From Spartobacteria bacterium (GTDB lineage: Bacteria > Verrucomicrobiota > Verrucomicrobiia > Chthoniobacterales > UBA10450), in NCBI GenBank assembly GCA_003169975.1, contig PNAA01000026.1:1-60162 (forward strand): DNA of 60,162 nt, written 5' to 3'. Position numbers and translations under genes: made by a program. Shown piece after piece: positions 41,930-50,634 of the stretch (within the stretch, counting starts at the first letter, position 1; every line of letters begins with the position of its first letter). The notes under the pieces are model-generated. The model was not told the DNA's origin. It saw only the letters and a list, made by a program, of their open reading frames with translations, and ran no database searches.

Positions 41930-43729
41930 ATGAAGAAATTACTCGCAGTGATCGTGATCGCCCTGGTGGTCGCGGGTGCCGTGTGGGTGATCCTGCGGGT
42001 GCGGCTCGCGCAGCGCCTCGCGACGGTGCCGGAGCTCCTGCCGAAGACGACGCTGGTGCTGGCCCTAATGCCCGATTTTCCCCAGACGCGCAAGCAATGG
42101 CAAGAGAGCGACATTTACCAGATCTGGCGGGAACCGTCGGTGCAGGCGTGGTTACAGGAACCGCTCGCGCGGCTGCCGCAGGATCGCGGCGGTCGCAAGA
42201 CGCTGGAGGAATTCCTCCAGCTCGGACCAACGCACGGCTTCATCGCGCTGACGTCGCTGGAGAATAACGAACCGAAGTTAATCGGGGGTTTTCATTTCGA
42301 ACCGGCGCCGGAAGAGGCGCGGAAATTCATCGAGCAACGACAGGCGGAGTGGTTCCCGAAAACGGGCGAGGCGAAACGCGAAACGATCGTTTATGAGCAG
42401 CACAAGATCGAGACGGTGAGCGTTTCGCATTTCGTCTTCGCGAACGTTTACGACAACCATTGGTTTTTCGCGTCGAACGATCTCGCGGCGCTCAAGGCGC
42501 TGCTCGATCGGGTCGATCGCCGTCGGGGGGAAAAGGATGTCTCGTTAGGGGAGAGCGATTCCTTCAGCGCGGCGCTGAAACACCTGCCGGGCGAGTACGG
42601 CGGGATGATCTTTCTCGATCCGCGGCCCTTTGTGGAAAAGCTGATGCCGGTCGTCGCGATGACGGGGCAGTCGCTGGCCATGAACCAGCTGGCGCAGCTG
42701 AAGCAGGTGCGCAGTGTGGCGGCGACCCTTGGGTTTGATCACGGGAAAATGCGCGAGACCGATTTCGTGGCGATGCCGCTGGTAGGCGCGGAAGAGAAAC
42801 TGGCTCGTCGCTCGCTCGCCGGTGCCGGCGCGAACACGTTTCTCTACTCGGCGTCGCGAATCCATTGGCCCGAAAACACCTTCTCGCCATCGACGCCAGC
42901 CGCGGGTGGTATGCCGGCGATTGTGCAGCAACTAATGAACGCACTGACGGCGCGAGGCATGGCATTGAATGATCTGCGCGAGGCGTTTGGCGAAGAGCTG
43001 GAAATCGTCGGGGATTGGCCGACTGATGCGCGCTGGCCAACGCTTCAGGCAACGCTCCCGGTAAAGGATGCGGCGCGCGCCCGGAAGATCGCCGAGGCGC
43101 TGACCTCCGTTGAAATCGCCGGAGCAGCTTGGACACGCCGCGAAAAAGATGGCGCTACCGTTTACAGCGTGCAGCCTCTCGGCGGTTTTGTTCCGCTCAG
43201 TCCCGCCATCGCTGTTTCGGATAAAATAATGTGTGCCGGGTCTGATGCGGCGTCTGTGGAGGCCGCGGTCTCCACGGTCGCCCGACCAGCCGGCGGACTA
43301 GAGAAGAGCGCGCTCTTCCGGGATGCCGCCAAACAGGTTCCGGAGGCGGACTCGGGATTCAACTACGTTGACACCCGCTTGCTGTTCGAACGCGCGGACG
43401 CCGCGGTGCGTCCGCTGCTCTTGATGAGTGCGACGTTTTATCCCGCTCTCGGCAAGAATATCGATCCGGCGAAATTTCCGCCAGCGGAGGCAATCGCGAA
43501 GCATCTTTCGCCGATTGTGATGTCGCAGCGCTACGAAACCGACGGTTATGTCACTGAATCGGTTGGGCCAGTGACGTTTCGCCAGGCGACGGTTGGATTG
43601 GCGGGTCTGATCGGCGGTGCGTTCATTTACTTGCAGGAGGGGTTGAAGCGCGGCGGCTTGTCGCAGCCGAACCTGGCAAATCCCTTGCCATCAGCGGCCA
43701 CGCCGACTCCGACCGCGAGCCCGTTTTAG
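41930..43729 (+). CDS. Membrane-anchored periplasmic protein of unknown function (DUF3352-like)
   Basis: 599 aa from ATG 41930. One N-terminal transmembrane anchor (KKLLAVIVIALVVAGAVWVIL), a large extracytoplasmic region with LVLALMPDFPQTRKQW, a near-C-terminal hydrophobic stretch (GLAGLIGGAFIYL), and a Pro/Thr/Ala-rich end. The pattern resembles DUF3352 proteins of Cyanobacteria and Planctomycetes-Verrucomicrobia, but I cannot assign a role. Confidence 0.65.
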   Translation: MKKLLAVIVIALVVAGAVWVILRVRLAQRLATVPELLPKTTLVLALMPDFPQTRKQWQESDIYQIWREPSVQAWLQEPLARLPQDRGGRKTLEEFLQLGPTHGFIALTSLENNEPKLIGGFHFEPAPEEARKFIEQRQAEWFPKTGEAKRETIVYEQHKIETVSVSHFVFANVYDNHWFFASNDLAALKALLDRVDRRRGEKDVSLGESDSFSAALKHLPGEYGGMIFLDPRPFVEKLMPVVAMTGQSLAMNQLAQLKQVRSVAATLGFDHGKMRETDFVAMPLVGAEEKLARRSLAGAGANTFLYSASRIHWPENTFSPSTPAAGGMPAIVQQLMNALTARGMALNDLREAFGEELEIVGDWPTDARWPTLQATLPVKDAARARKIAEALTSVEIAGAAWTRREKDGATVYSVQPLGGFVPLSPAIAVSDKIMCAGSDAASVEAAVSTVARPAGGLEKSALFRDAAKQVPEADSGFNYVDTRLLFERADAAVRPLLLMSATFYPALGKNIDPAKFPPAEAIAKHLSPIVMSQRYETDGYVTESVGPVTFRQATVGLAGLIGGAFIYLQEGLKRGGLSQPNLANPLPSAATPTPTASPF

Positions 43730-43850
43730 ATCGAGTCAGCGAGTGCGACGTGCCGGCGCATCCGCCGAGGTTTAGGCGGCGAGCCTTATTTGACCGCCGG
43801 AATGAGAAAACTGCTGCGGTTTTGCCGAGATATGTTATCTTTTGTGGTCT

Positions 43851-44174
43851 ATGGCCATCCTTAAAAAGAACGCTTTTTCACGCCGAGTGCCGGACCTCGT
43901 TACCGAAGAGCTGGTGGCGGTCCTTTCCCGCCGCTCTTCTTTCGAGTTTAAACAACTCTTCGAGATTTTGCATGAGAACCTGCGGGCGCGGAATGCCGCC
44001 AGCGGTGGCGAGGAAATGCTGCGCCTGCGTGCTTACGAGAAACTGCAGAACCTGGTGGCGCGTGGCATGGTCAGGAAAACCGGCAAAAAGTACAAGGGTT
44101 TGCCTTCAGCTCTGGCCAAGGCTCTGCTTCCGTCCAACGGGCACATCCCGACGGCGGCTGCAACTTCCCGGTAG
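43851..44174 (+). CDS. Small helical protein of unknown function
   Basis: 107 aa from ATG 43851. Basic, alpha-helical: LVTEELVAVLSRRSSFEFKQLFEIL, MLRLRAYEKLQNLVARGMVRKTGKKYKGL, the latter resembling a winged-helix end. It may be a small DNA/RNA-binding regulator. It lies 49 bp before nuoA on the same strand and could be cotranscribed. Confidence 0.6.
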   Translation: MAILKKNAFSRRVPDLVTEELVAVLSRRSSFEFKQLFEILHENLRARNAASGGEEMLRLRAYEKLQNLVARGMVRKTGKKYKGLPSALAKALLPSNGHIPTAAATSR

Positions 44175-44223
44175 CGCGTTGTCGAGGCGCCGTGGTCTTG
44201 AACCGCGCATGCGGTCGTAGAAC

Positions 44224-44595
44224 ATGATCCGCGAATACATTCCGGTGCTGCTGCAGGCTCTGGTCGCCGTCGGCTTCGCGGCCGGCGCCTTAATCATCAG
44301 CGTGTTGCTCGGGAAATCGGGCCTGCGCACACAGACGAAGGACTCCGCTTACGAGTGCGGGATGGTGCCGCAGGGAGAAGCGCAGCCGCGCTTCAGCGTG
44401 AAGTTCTATCTCGTCGCGATGCTCTTCATTCTCTTCGACCTTGAGATCGTCTTCATGTACCCGTGGGCGGTGGTTTATCGCGAAGCGGTCGTCCATAGCC
44501 ACGTCATTTTCTGGAGCATGCTGAGCTTCGTTTCGATTCTGATGGTCGGCTACGTTTATGCGCTGAAAAAAGGCGCGTTCGACTGGAAAAAATAG
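44224..44595 (+). CDS. nuoA: NADH-quinone oxidoreductase subunit A (orphan)
   Basis: 123 aa with three transmembrane helices. Family blocks YECGMVPQGEAQPRFSVKFYLVAMLFILFDLEIVFMYPWA (read in parts: YECG, RFSVKFYL, FDLEIVF) are complete. Complex I couples NADH oxidation to proton pumping. nuoB-N do not follow; the next gene is a Dabb protein, so this subunit is detached from the main nuo cluster, or the cluster is split. Confidence 0.93.
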   Translation: MIREYIPVLLQALVAVGFAAGALIISVLLGKSGLRTQTKDSAYECGMVPQGEAQPRFSVKFYLVAMLFILFDLEIVFMYPWAVVYREAVVHSHVIFWSMLSFVSILMVGYVYALKKGAFDWKK

Positions 44596-44704
44596 CGTCG
44601 CGCCGCCCCTCCGGCGCGAATCATAGACATGTCCGCATGGGCTTGCCGGGGCCGCCGATTCTTGCTTGCGCCACCCTCAGGCAACGCCTAATAGCTATCC
44701 GCTC

Positions 44705-45022
44705 ATGGTTCATCACATTGGACTCTACAAATTGAAACCGGGCGTGACGCCGGAAGAGACCGAGGAGATGATGATGAACGCGCGAATGCAGCTCCTGAAG
44801 ATCGACGAGGTCCTGAGCATCAAGTGCGGCAAGCGGGTGGATCCGAAGATGCCGTGGCCGTTTTTTATCGCGATCGATTTCGAATCGATGGACAAACAGG
44901 CAATCTTTCGTGAAGACCCGATCTACATCAAATTTGTCGAGGAAGTGATCAAGCCGAAAACGTCCGAATACCTCGGGTTGGACTACGAGATGGATCCCGG
45001 CAAGGACGTTAATCTTTCGTGA
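44705..45022 (+). CDS. Dabb-family (stress-responsive alpha/beta barrel) protein
   Basis: 105 aa from ATG 44705. Ferredoxin-like fold with HHIGLYKLKPGVTPEETEEMM, a central strand PWPFFIAIDFESMDKQAI, and PIYIKFVEEVIKPKTSEYL typical of Dabb/EthD-like dimers. Function unknown. Encoded alone after nuoA, 109 bp away. Confidence 0.8.
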   Translation: MVHHIGLYKLKPGVTPEETEEMMMNARMQLLKIDEVLSIKCGKRVDPKMPWPFFIAIDFESMDKQAIFREDPIYIKFVEEVIKPKTSEYLGLDYEMDPGKDVNLS

Positions 45023-45152
45023 GACCGGAAAGCGGAAAGCGGGAACGGACGAGCGAATCCTCGCTGCGCCGGGCGGTCGACTGAGCGCGCGGTGGGGCTT
45101 TGTTCCTGCTGCGCTCCGGTATACCGGTCTTCACGTTCCGGTCTTTTGCCCG

Positions 45153-47087
45153 ATGCAGCTCGCTTATCTTTACTCTCGTTATCCAGTTGTTTCGCAGACC
45201 TTCTGCGACATGGAAATGCTGGAATTGGAGCGGCGCGGCTACGACCTGGTGATCGGTTCGGTGCATCCACCGCTCACCAGCCTGCGGCACGAACATTTCG
45301 CCCGATTTCGGTCGCCGGTTTATTATGCGCCGCCGGCGCCGGTCTTGTGTCTCTGGGAGCAGAAAACGCGAGCCGCACAACGCTGGCCGGAGAGCTTGAT
45401 TGAGCGTCATGATCGTCAATACGGAGCGAGCTTCAAGGCGGCGTTGCGGGCCCGAAATGCCTCCTACTTTGCCGAGCTTTTCACCCGTCACGGGATCAAT
45501 CATTTTCACGTCCATTTTGCGAATCGCGCCGCGCATACGGCACTTTTCGTGAAGCAAATCTCGGGCATTCCGTTCAGCATCACCGCGCACGGCCAGGATT
45601 TCATGTCGGATTTGGGACAGGATAATCTGCTGCGGGAAATATGTAGCGCGGCGGAATTCGTCGCGGTCGAAACGGATTTCAGCCGCGACCTGCTCCGGGA
45701 ACGATGCCCCGACGCAGCAGCCAAGATCCATCGAGTCTACAATGGCCTCGCGCTGGCTGAGCTGCCGGCTCCTCTGCAGGGAGAGCGCGAACCCGGTCCA
45801 ACCAGGATTCTCAGTATCGGTCGCCTCGTTCCGTTCAAGGGCTTTGAGGTCCTGCTCGAAGCCTGTGCCGAGTTGGACCGGCGGAACTTCGATTTTCGCT
45901 GTCAGATCGTCGGTGATGGTCCTCTCCGGGAAAAGCTCGAGGCGATGATCGCCCATTTGAAACTGGCCGGTCGTGTCGAGCTTTGCGGCTCACTTTCCCA
46001 GGCCGATGTCTTCTCGAAACTGCGCAGTTGCGACATTTTTGCGTTAGCGAGCGTCGTCGATTCCGAAGGTGCCAGCGACGTTTTCCCGACGGTGATCATG
46101 GAGGCAATGGCGTGTGCCCGACCGGTCGTCTCCACCAGGCTGGCGGGAATCCCGGAATCAGTCGTCGAAGGAGTCACGGGCCTGCTGGTTCCGGCGGGTG
46201 ATTGGGAGGAATTTGCTCTTGCCCTCGATAGGTTGGTCCGCGATCCGGCGCAGCGGAAGCGATTGGGCGATGCCGGCAGAACCCGGATGGAAAACGAGTT
46301 TGATGTGGTGAAGACAGTTGAACCCCTGCACCAACTTCTCTCGGGGTGCATTTCCGCTTCGTCCGTGCACCGACCGAGGCCAGCCCCGCCTGGCGCGGAG
46401 GTTAAGCAAACGGCGTATCTGATCGACCGATGGCCGGATGAGAGTCTTCCGTTCCTCGAGATGGAACTGCGCGCTTTGCGCCGAAACGGGGTGGCTCACG
46501 AGCCTTTCGTTTTCTGTCCGCCGGTGGCCGCGCGACTCTCGGCGAGGACCAAAGATCTTGTCATGGAGTTCCAATACCTGCCGGACGCGATGGTGATCGA
46601 GGCGGAGTGGCAATCGAGCATGCTTCTGGTCCGGGAGTTGGAAGCGATGCGCGCGAACCAGAAACATCGCCCACCCTCCGACCTGTTTCTCGAGCAGGCG
46701 CGTTACGCTGTGATGTTGCGGAAATTATTCCTGCAGCACAACATCGGTCACGTGCATGCCACCAACTCGCGCACTTTGTTATGCGCGCTCTGCTTGAAGA
46801 AGCTGCTTGGCTTGGGAATCAGTGTGGCGATCGAGGAAAAGCCGGTCCTGTCCGAGGCGATCATTCTGGAGGCGCTGGACCAATGTGTCGGCGGTCGCAG
46901 CGTCGATCGGGAACTGCTGGCGCGCCGGGGGAGCGGTTTCCTGTTTGACCAGACGCTCGAAAGGCCTTCGGTGAACGATATCGGCCCTTGGCTAACGAGG
47001 AAAGCGCGGGTCGAATGGACCGGTGCCCGCCTCTTCTGGCGGGAGTGGTCGCAACAGCTCATCGGATGGACCGCCGCGCATGAATAA
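45153..47087 (+). CDS. Glycosyltransferase family 4 with duplicated N-terminal domain
   Basis: 644 aa. Residues 1-405 are a complete GT-B enzyme: AYLYSRYPVVSQTF at the start, HVHFANRAAHTA, ILSIGRLVPFKGFEVL, and the donor-site EGASDVFPTVIMEAMACARPVVST with the EX7E-like acidic pair. From about 425 a second Rossmann-like unit starts with TAYLIDRWPDESLPFLEMELRALRRNG, a diverged copy of the N-terminus, ending without its own donor domain. Likely acts on surface polysaccharide with rmlA next to it. Overlaps rmlA by 8 bp. Confidence 0.85.
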   Translation: MQLAYLYSRYPVVSQTFCDMEMLELERRGYDLVIGSVHPPLTSLRHEHFARFRSPVYYAPPAPVLCLWEQKTRAAQRWPESLIERHDRQYGASFKAALRARNASYFAELFTRHGINHFHVHFANRAAHTALFVKQISGIPFSITAHGQDFMSDLGQDNLLREICSAAEFVAVETDFSRDLLRERCPDAAAKIHRVYNGLALAELPAPLQGEREPGPTRILSIGRLVPFKGFEVLLEACAELDRRNFDFRCQIVGDGPLREKLEAMIAHLKLAGRVELCGSLSQADVFSKLRSCDIFALASVVDSEGASDVFPTVIMEAMACARPVVSTRLAGIPESVVEGVTGLLVPAGDWEEFALALDRLVRDPAQRKRLGDAGRTRMENEFDVVKTVEPLHQLLSGCISASSVHRPRPAPPGAEVKQTAYLIDRWPDESLPFLEMELRALRRNGVAHEPFVFCPPVAARLSARTKDLVMEFQYLPDAMVIEAEWQSSMLLVRELEAMRANQKHRPPSDLFLEQARYAVMLRKLFLQHNIGHVHATNSRTLLCALCLKKLLGLGISVAIEEKPVLSEAIILEALDQCVGGRSVDRELLARRGSGFLFDQTLERPSVNDIGPWLTRKARVEWTGARLFWREWSQQLIGWTAAHE

Positions 47088-47976
47088 GAAAGCGATTCTC
47101 CTCGCCGGCGGCGCTGGCACGCGGCTTTATCCGCTCACCAAAATCGTCTGCAAGCAACTCTTGCCGGTCTACGATAAACCGATGATTTGTTACCCGCTGG
47201 CCACGCTTATGCTCGGCGGCCTGCGCGAGATTCTCGTTATCTCCACGCCGAAGGATGTCCCGATGCTGCGCGACTTCCTCGGCGATGGCTCGCAGCTCGG
47301 CATCCGTCTCGAGTACGCGGAACAGGCGGAACCGAAGGGGATCGCGCAGGCGATTCTTATCGGCGCGAACTTTATCGGCGCGGATGGAGCGGCGTTGATC
47401 CTCGGGGACAACATCTTTTACGGGAAGCTCGATTTCTTTCGCGACGCGCTCGCGCTCGAAAGGGGCGCCTGCATTTTCGGTTATCAGGTGCGAGATCCGG
47501 AGCGATACGGAGTGGTTGAGTTCGGCGCCGACGGACGCGCGATCAGCCTGGAGGAAAAACCGAGCAAGCCGAAAAGCCACTACGCCGTCCCGGGGCTCTA
47601 CGTTTACGACGAGCGAGTGGTCGAATTCTGCCGAAGCCTTCGTCCCTCGGCGCGCGGAGAGCTGGAAATAACCGATCTGAATCTCATCTACCTCCGTCAA
47701 AATTCGCTCCATGTCCGGCTCCTCGGCCGAGGGATGGCGTGGCTCGACACCGGCACGCAGACGAGTCTGCTCGAAGCCGCCAACTACATCGCGACGATTG
47801 AGCACCGGCAGGGATTAAAAGTTGCCTGTCTCGAAGAGGTCGCGCTGCGCGCCGGCTTCATCGATCAAGCCCAGATGGGGCGGCTCATCGATCGCCTCCC
47901 GAAAGGCGAATATCGAGATTATCTGCGCGTAGTCGCAGAGGAAGCGGCGACGCCGGCGACAAGCGGTTCAGTCTAG
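47080..47976 (+). CDS. rmlA: Glucose-1-phosphate thymidylyltransferase
   Basis: 298 aa from ATG 47080. It forms dTDP-glucose, the first step to dTDP-rhamnose. The nucleotide loop LLAGGAGTRLYPLTK, KQLLPVYDKPMICYPLA, GDNIFYG and EKPSKPKSHYAVPGLYVYD are diagnostic. No rmlBCD is in the window. Start overlaps the glycosyltransferase stop, indicating one transcript, so the pair probably contributes to surface sugars. Confidence 0.95.
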   Translation: MNKKAILLAGGAGTRLYPLTKIVCKQLLPVYDKPMICYPLATLMLGGLREILVISTPKDVPMLRDFLGDGSQLGIRLEYAEQAEPKGIAQAILIGANFIGADGAALILGDNIFYGKLDFFRDALALERGACIFGYQVRDPERYGVVEFGADGRAISLEEKPSKPKSHYAVPGLYVYDERVVEFCRSLRPSARGELEITDLNLIYLRQNSLHVRLLGRGMAWLDTGTQTSLLEAANYIATIEHRQGLKVACLEEVALRAGFIDQAQMGRLIDRLPKGEYRDYLRVVAEEAATPATSGSV

Positions 47977-48009
47977 GCGAGGCGCGCCAAACAAGAGCAG
48001 ACCTCCCAG

Positions 48010-48654
48010 TTACTCGCGAAGGAGGTGATTGGTGTCGGCCAGGAGGCGGGTCACGGCGTCGGCATCGGTCGCGTCGTAGTAACCGCGGATCACGCCGCTC
48101 CGATCCACCAGCACCATCCGGGTGCTGTGAATCGGGCCGGCCGCGCCGCCCTCGGCGGTCGCCAGCTTGAATCCGTCGCGCACTAACCAATAGATCGTGT
48201 TCTTGTCCCCTGTCAGGAATTGCCAGCGGCCAGGCTGCGCATTCAAACGGGCTGCGTAGTCACGCAACACGGCCGGCGTATCGTGTTGCGGATCGACGCT
48301 GAAGGAGACCAATTTGACGTCGGTGTCCCGCAGCGGCTTCTGCGTCTCGCTCATCCGGCTGCTGATCATCGGGCACGGACCCGGGCAGGTGCTGTAGACG
48401 AAATCCGCGATCCAGATTTTCCCCAGCAGCTGCTGGGAACCGAACGGCTGCCCATTCTGATCGATGAGCTGAAACGGCGGGACGACTCCATCCTTCGGCA
48501 ATGCGTGGTTGGCCAGTCGCGCGACCTGCATCTGGCGCAGAACAAGGAGACCGGCCGCGGTCAGCAGCGGGATGAGGATGAGCGTCGCTTTCCACGCCAG
48601 CGCTCTCCACGAAAGAGGCGCTCTCGTCGGAGCGAGGCTGGAGGCGCTGCTCAT
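48010..48654 (-). CDS. SCO1/SenC-family copper chaperone
   Basis: 214 aa from ATG 48654. One N-terminal membrane anchor (WKATLILIPLLTAAGLLVL) and a thioredoxin-like domain. Copper ligands are the CPGPCPM cysteines and a distal His in GPIHST, with DFVYSTCPG and FSVDPQHDTPAVL of the SCO type. It delivers copper to the CuA site of subunit II. Last gene of the oxidase operon; its start overlaps the ctaB stop. Confidence 0.93.
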   Translation of the reverse strand: MSSASSLAPTRAPLSWRALAWKATLILIPLLTAAGLLVLRQMQVARLANHALPKDGVVPPFQLIDQNGQPFGSQQLLGKIWIADFVYSTCPGPCPMISSRMSETQKPLRDTDVKLVSFSVDPQHDTPAVLRDYAARLNAQPGRWQFLTGDKNTIYWLVRDGFKLATAEGGAAGPIHSTRMVLVDRSGVIRGYYDATDADAVTRLLADTNHLLRE

Positions 48655-49550
48655 CGTTTTGTGAAAACCAGAGCGCCGAGCAGGAGCGGCAGATAGATGA
48701 TCGACCCGAAAAATAACTGTCGCGCGGTCGGCAGGCTGCGGTGCATTTGAAAGCGACAAGCGAGCGCGAGAAAGAGCCCGCCTAACGAGATGGCGATCGG
48801 CAGATAGACGAGCGACGCGATTCCAAACCAAACCGGCGTGAGGCTCGCGACGAGCAACAGCGCCGTAAAGAAAATGCTCTGCCGACCGGTGCGTCCGCCC
48901 TCCAGGTCGCGTCCGGAAAGCATCACGAAGCCGGCCCGCACATAATCTTCGCGATACATCCAGCCGATGGCGAAAAAGTGGGGCAGTTGCCAGAAAAACA
49001 GAATCCCGAAAAGCGTCCATGCCGGCAGAGCCAGATCGTTGCGGGCGGCCGCCCAGCCGATCAGCGGCGGGATCGCTCCGGGGATCGCCCCGACCAGGGT
49101 GTTGGCGGTGCTGATCCGCTTTAGGGGCGTGTAGGCGAAGAGGTAAATGCCGATCGTCACCGCGGCGAGGATTGCGCTGATGAAGTTGACGGCGACAGCC
49201 AGGTAGATGACGCCGCCGATTCCGAGGAGTGCGCCCACGAGCAATCCCTCGCGCGGCAGCATCCGACCCGACGGAATCGGGCGCGTCTGCGTCCGCAACA
49301 TGATGGCGTCGTGTTTATGTTCCCACCATTGATTGAGCGCCGCGGCGCCGCCGGCCGCCAGGGCAGTTCCAAAGACCGCGTGAACGAGTGCCAGATAATC
49401 CATCGGGCCTTGCCAGCCGAGGTAAAAGCCGACCGCGGTCGTGAGCAGGACGAGGAACGTGAGGCGCGCTTTGACGAGTTGCGCGAGGTCCGCCATCGTC
49501 CAGCCGCGTTCGATCGGGACAACCGGAGGTTCGATCACTGCGGTCTTCAC
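48651..49550 (-). CDS. ctaB: Heme o synthase (protoheme IX farnesyltransferase)
   Basis: 299 aa, UbiA-type prenyltransferase. The Asp-rich site is the NQWWEHKHDAIMLRTQTRP segment, with a second near NTLVGAIPGAIPPLIGW, and seven or more helices. It adds a farnesyl to heme b to give heme o, the step before ctaA. Overlaps the ctaA stop by 4 bp (ATGA type). Confidence 0.95.
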   Translation of the reverse strand: MKTAVIEPPVVPIERGWTMADLAQLVKARLTFLVLLTTAVGFYLGWQGPMDYLALVHAVFGTALAAGGAAALNQWWEHKHDAIMLRTQTRPIPSGRMLPREGLLVGALLGIGGVIYLAVAVNFISAILAAVTIGIYLFAYTPLKRISTANTLVGAIPGAIPPLIGWAAARNDLALPAWTLFGILFFWQLPHFFAIGWMYREDYVRAGFVMLSGRDLEGGRTGRQSIFFTALLLVASLTPVWFGIASLVYLPIAISLGGLFLALACRFQMHRSLPTARQLFFGSIIYLPLLLGALVFTKR

Positions 49551-50593
49551 GCTGCGCTCGCCTCCGCGAAGTGACCGGTCCGACGGGCCGGCAGGGGTGG
49601 CTGCGTCCCGTGCCGGAGCCGCAGGAGCACGGCGGAAATGATGATGCCGGCGGCAAAAGTGATCGCCCCAACCGCCACGTGTGCCGTCGCGATGTCGGCG
49701 GCTTTGTTGCTCCAGATCGTCCAGGCGCCCAGCGCGATCTGGGCGATAACGAGCGCCAGCCAGAAGGTCGCAAGTTTGGGCAAGGCGGGAGCGACCCGCT
49801 CCTCTTGCCTAACGAAAAACCAAAACGCCGCGATCGTTAGGCCGATGATCGCGGCCAGGCAGCGGTGGGCCATTTGCAGCCAGATCTGCCCGGCCGACAC
49901 GTCCGACATGGCCTGCGCCTCCCGCCCCACGTTGATCCGGGCGATAGTCGCGGGATCCGTGGCCGGAATGACCTGACCATAAGCGAGCGGAAAATCGGTG
50001 ATCGCAAGGTCGCGATGCTGATGGCGCATCGTCGCGCCGAGGGCGAGTTGCCCGTAGATCAGAGCGGAAGCGACCAGCGCAAGAATCGCCAGCGACCGGC
50101 GGGGAATCGCGCTGCCCGACTGGGAAAGTCTTCGCCAGATTGGTGAGGTCGCGAGCGCGATGATCACCACCATCCCGAGAAACGCCTGGGCGAGGCAGGC
50201 ATGAAAAATCCCAATTTGATCCTTCAGCAGCGTGACCCGCAATCCCCCGAGAACGCCTTGCAAGACGACCGCGCCTAACGACACCCAGCCGAGCGTCTTG
50301 ATCCATCGCTCGGCCGTCGAACACCACAGCCAGACCGCCAGGATGATGGTCAAAAATCCTATGACGGAGGCAATCAGGCGGTGGGTGTGTTCGAAGAAAA
50401 CCCCGCCGACCCATTGCGAGACGGGGAAGAAAAACATGTTATAGCCGAACGTCGTCGGCCAATCGGGGACAGCGAGTCCGACGCCTTTGCTCGTGACCAT
50501 CCCGCCGCTGCAAATGAGGAGGAGCGTCGCTCCCGCCGTGAACCAGGCAAAGCGATGGAGGAAGGGATTCGTCTCGGCGGCGGGCGTGCGCAT
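49547..50593 (-). CDS. ctaA: Heme A synthase
   Basis: 348 aa, eight transmembrane helices in two four-helix repeats. Heme-binding histidines are in EHTHRLIAS (repeat 1), GIFHACLAQ, AHRCLAA and TAHVAVGA. Typical COX15/CtaA GLAVPDWP motif near 38. It converts heme o to heme a. Contains an inverted GCCTAACGA pair at 49806-49841. Confidence 0.95.
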   Translation of the reverse strand: MRTPAAETNPFLHRFAWFTAGATLLLICSGGMVTSKGVGLAVPDWPTTFGYNMFFFPVSQWVGGVFFEHTHRLIASVIGFLTIILAVWLWCSTAERWIKTLGWVSLGAVVLQGVLGGLRVTLLKDQIGIFHACLAQAFLGMVVIIALATSPIWRRLSQSGSAIPRRSLAILALVASALIYGQLALGATMRHQHRDLAITDFPLAYGQVIPATDPATIARINVGREAQAMSDVSAGQIWLQMAHRCLAAIIGLTIAAFWFFVRQEERVAPALPKLATFWLALVIAQIALGAWTIWSNKAADIATAHVAVGAITFAAGIIISAVLLRLRHGTQPPLPARRTGHFAEASAA

Positions 50594-50634
50594 CGGTTCG
50601 TGGGCTCATTCCGGCTCGATGCCGGTCCCGTTTC

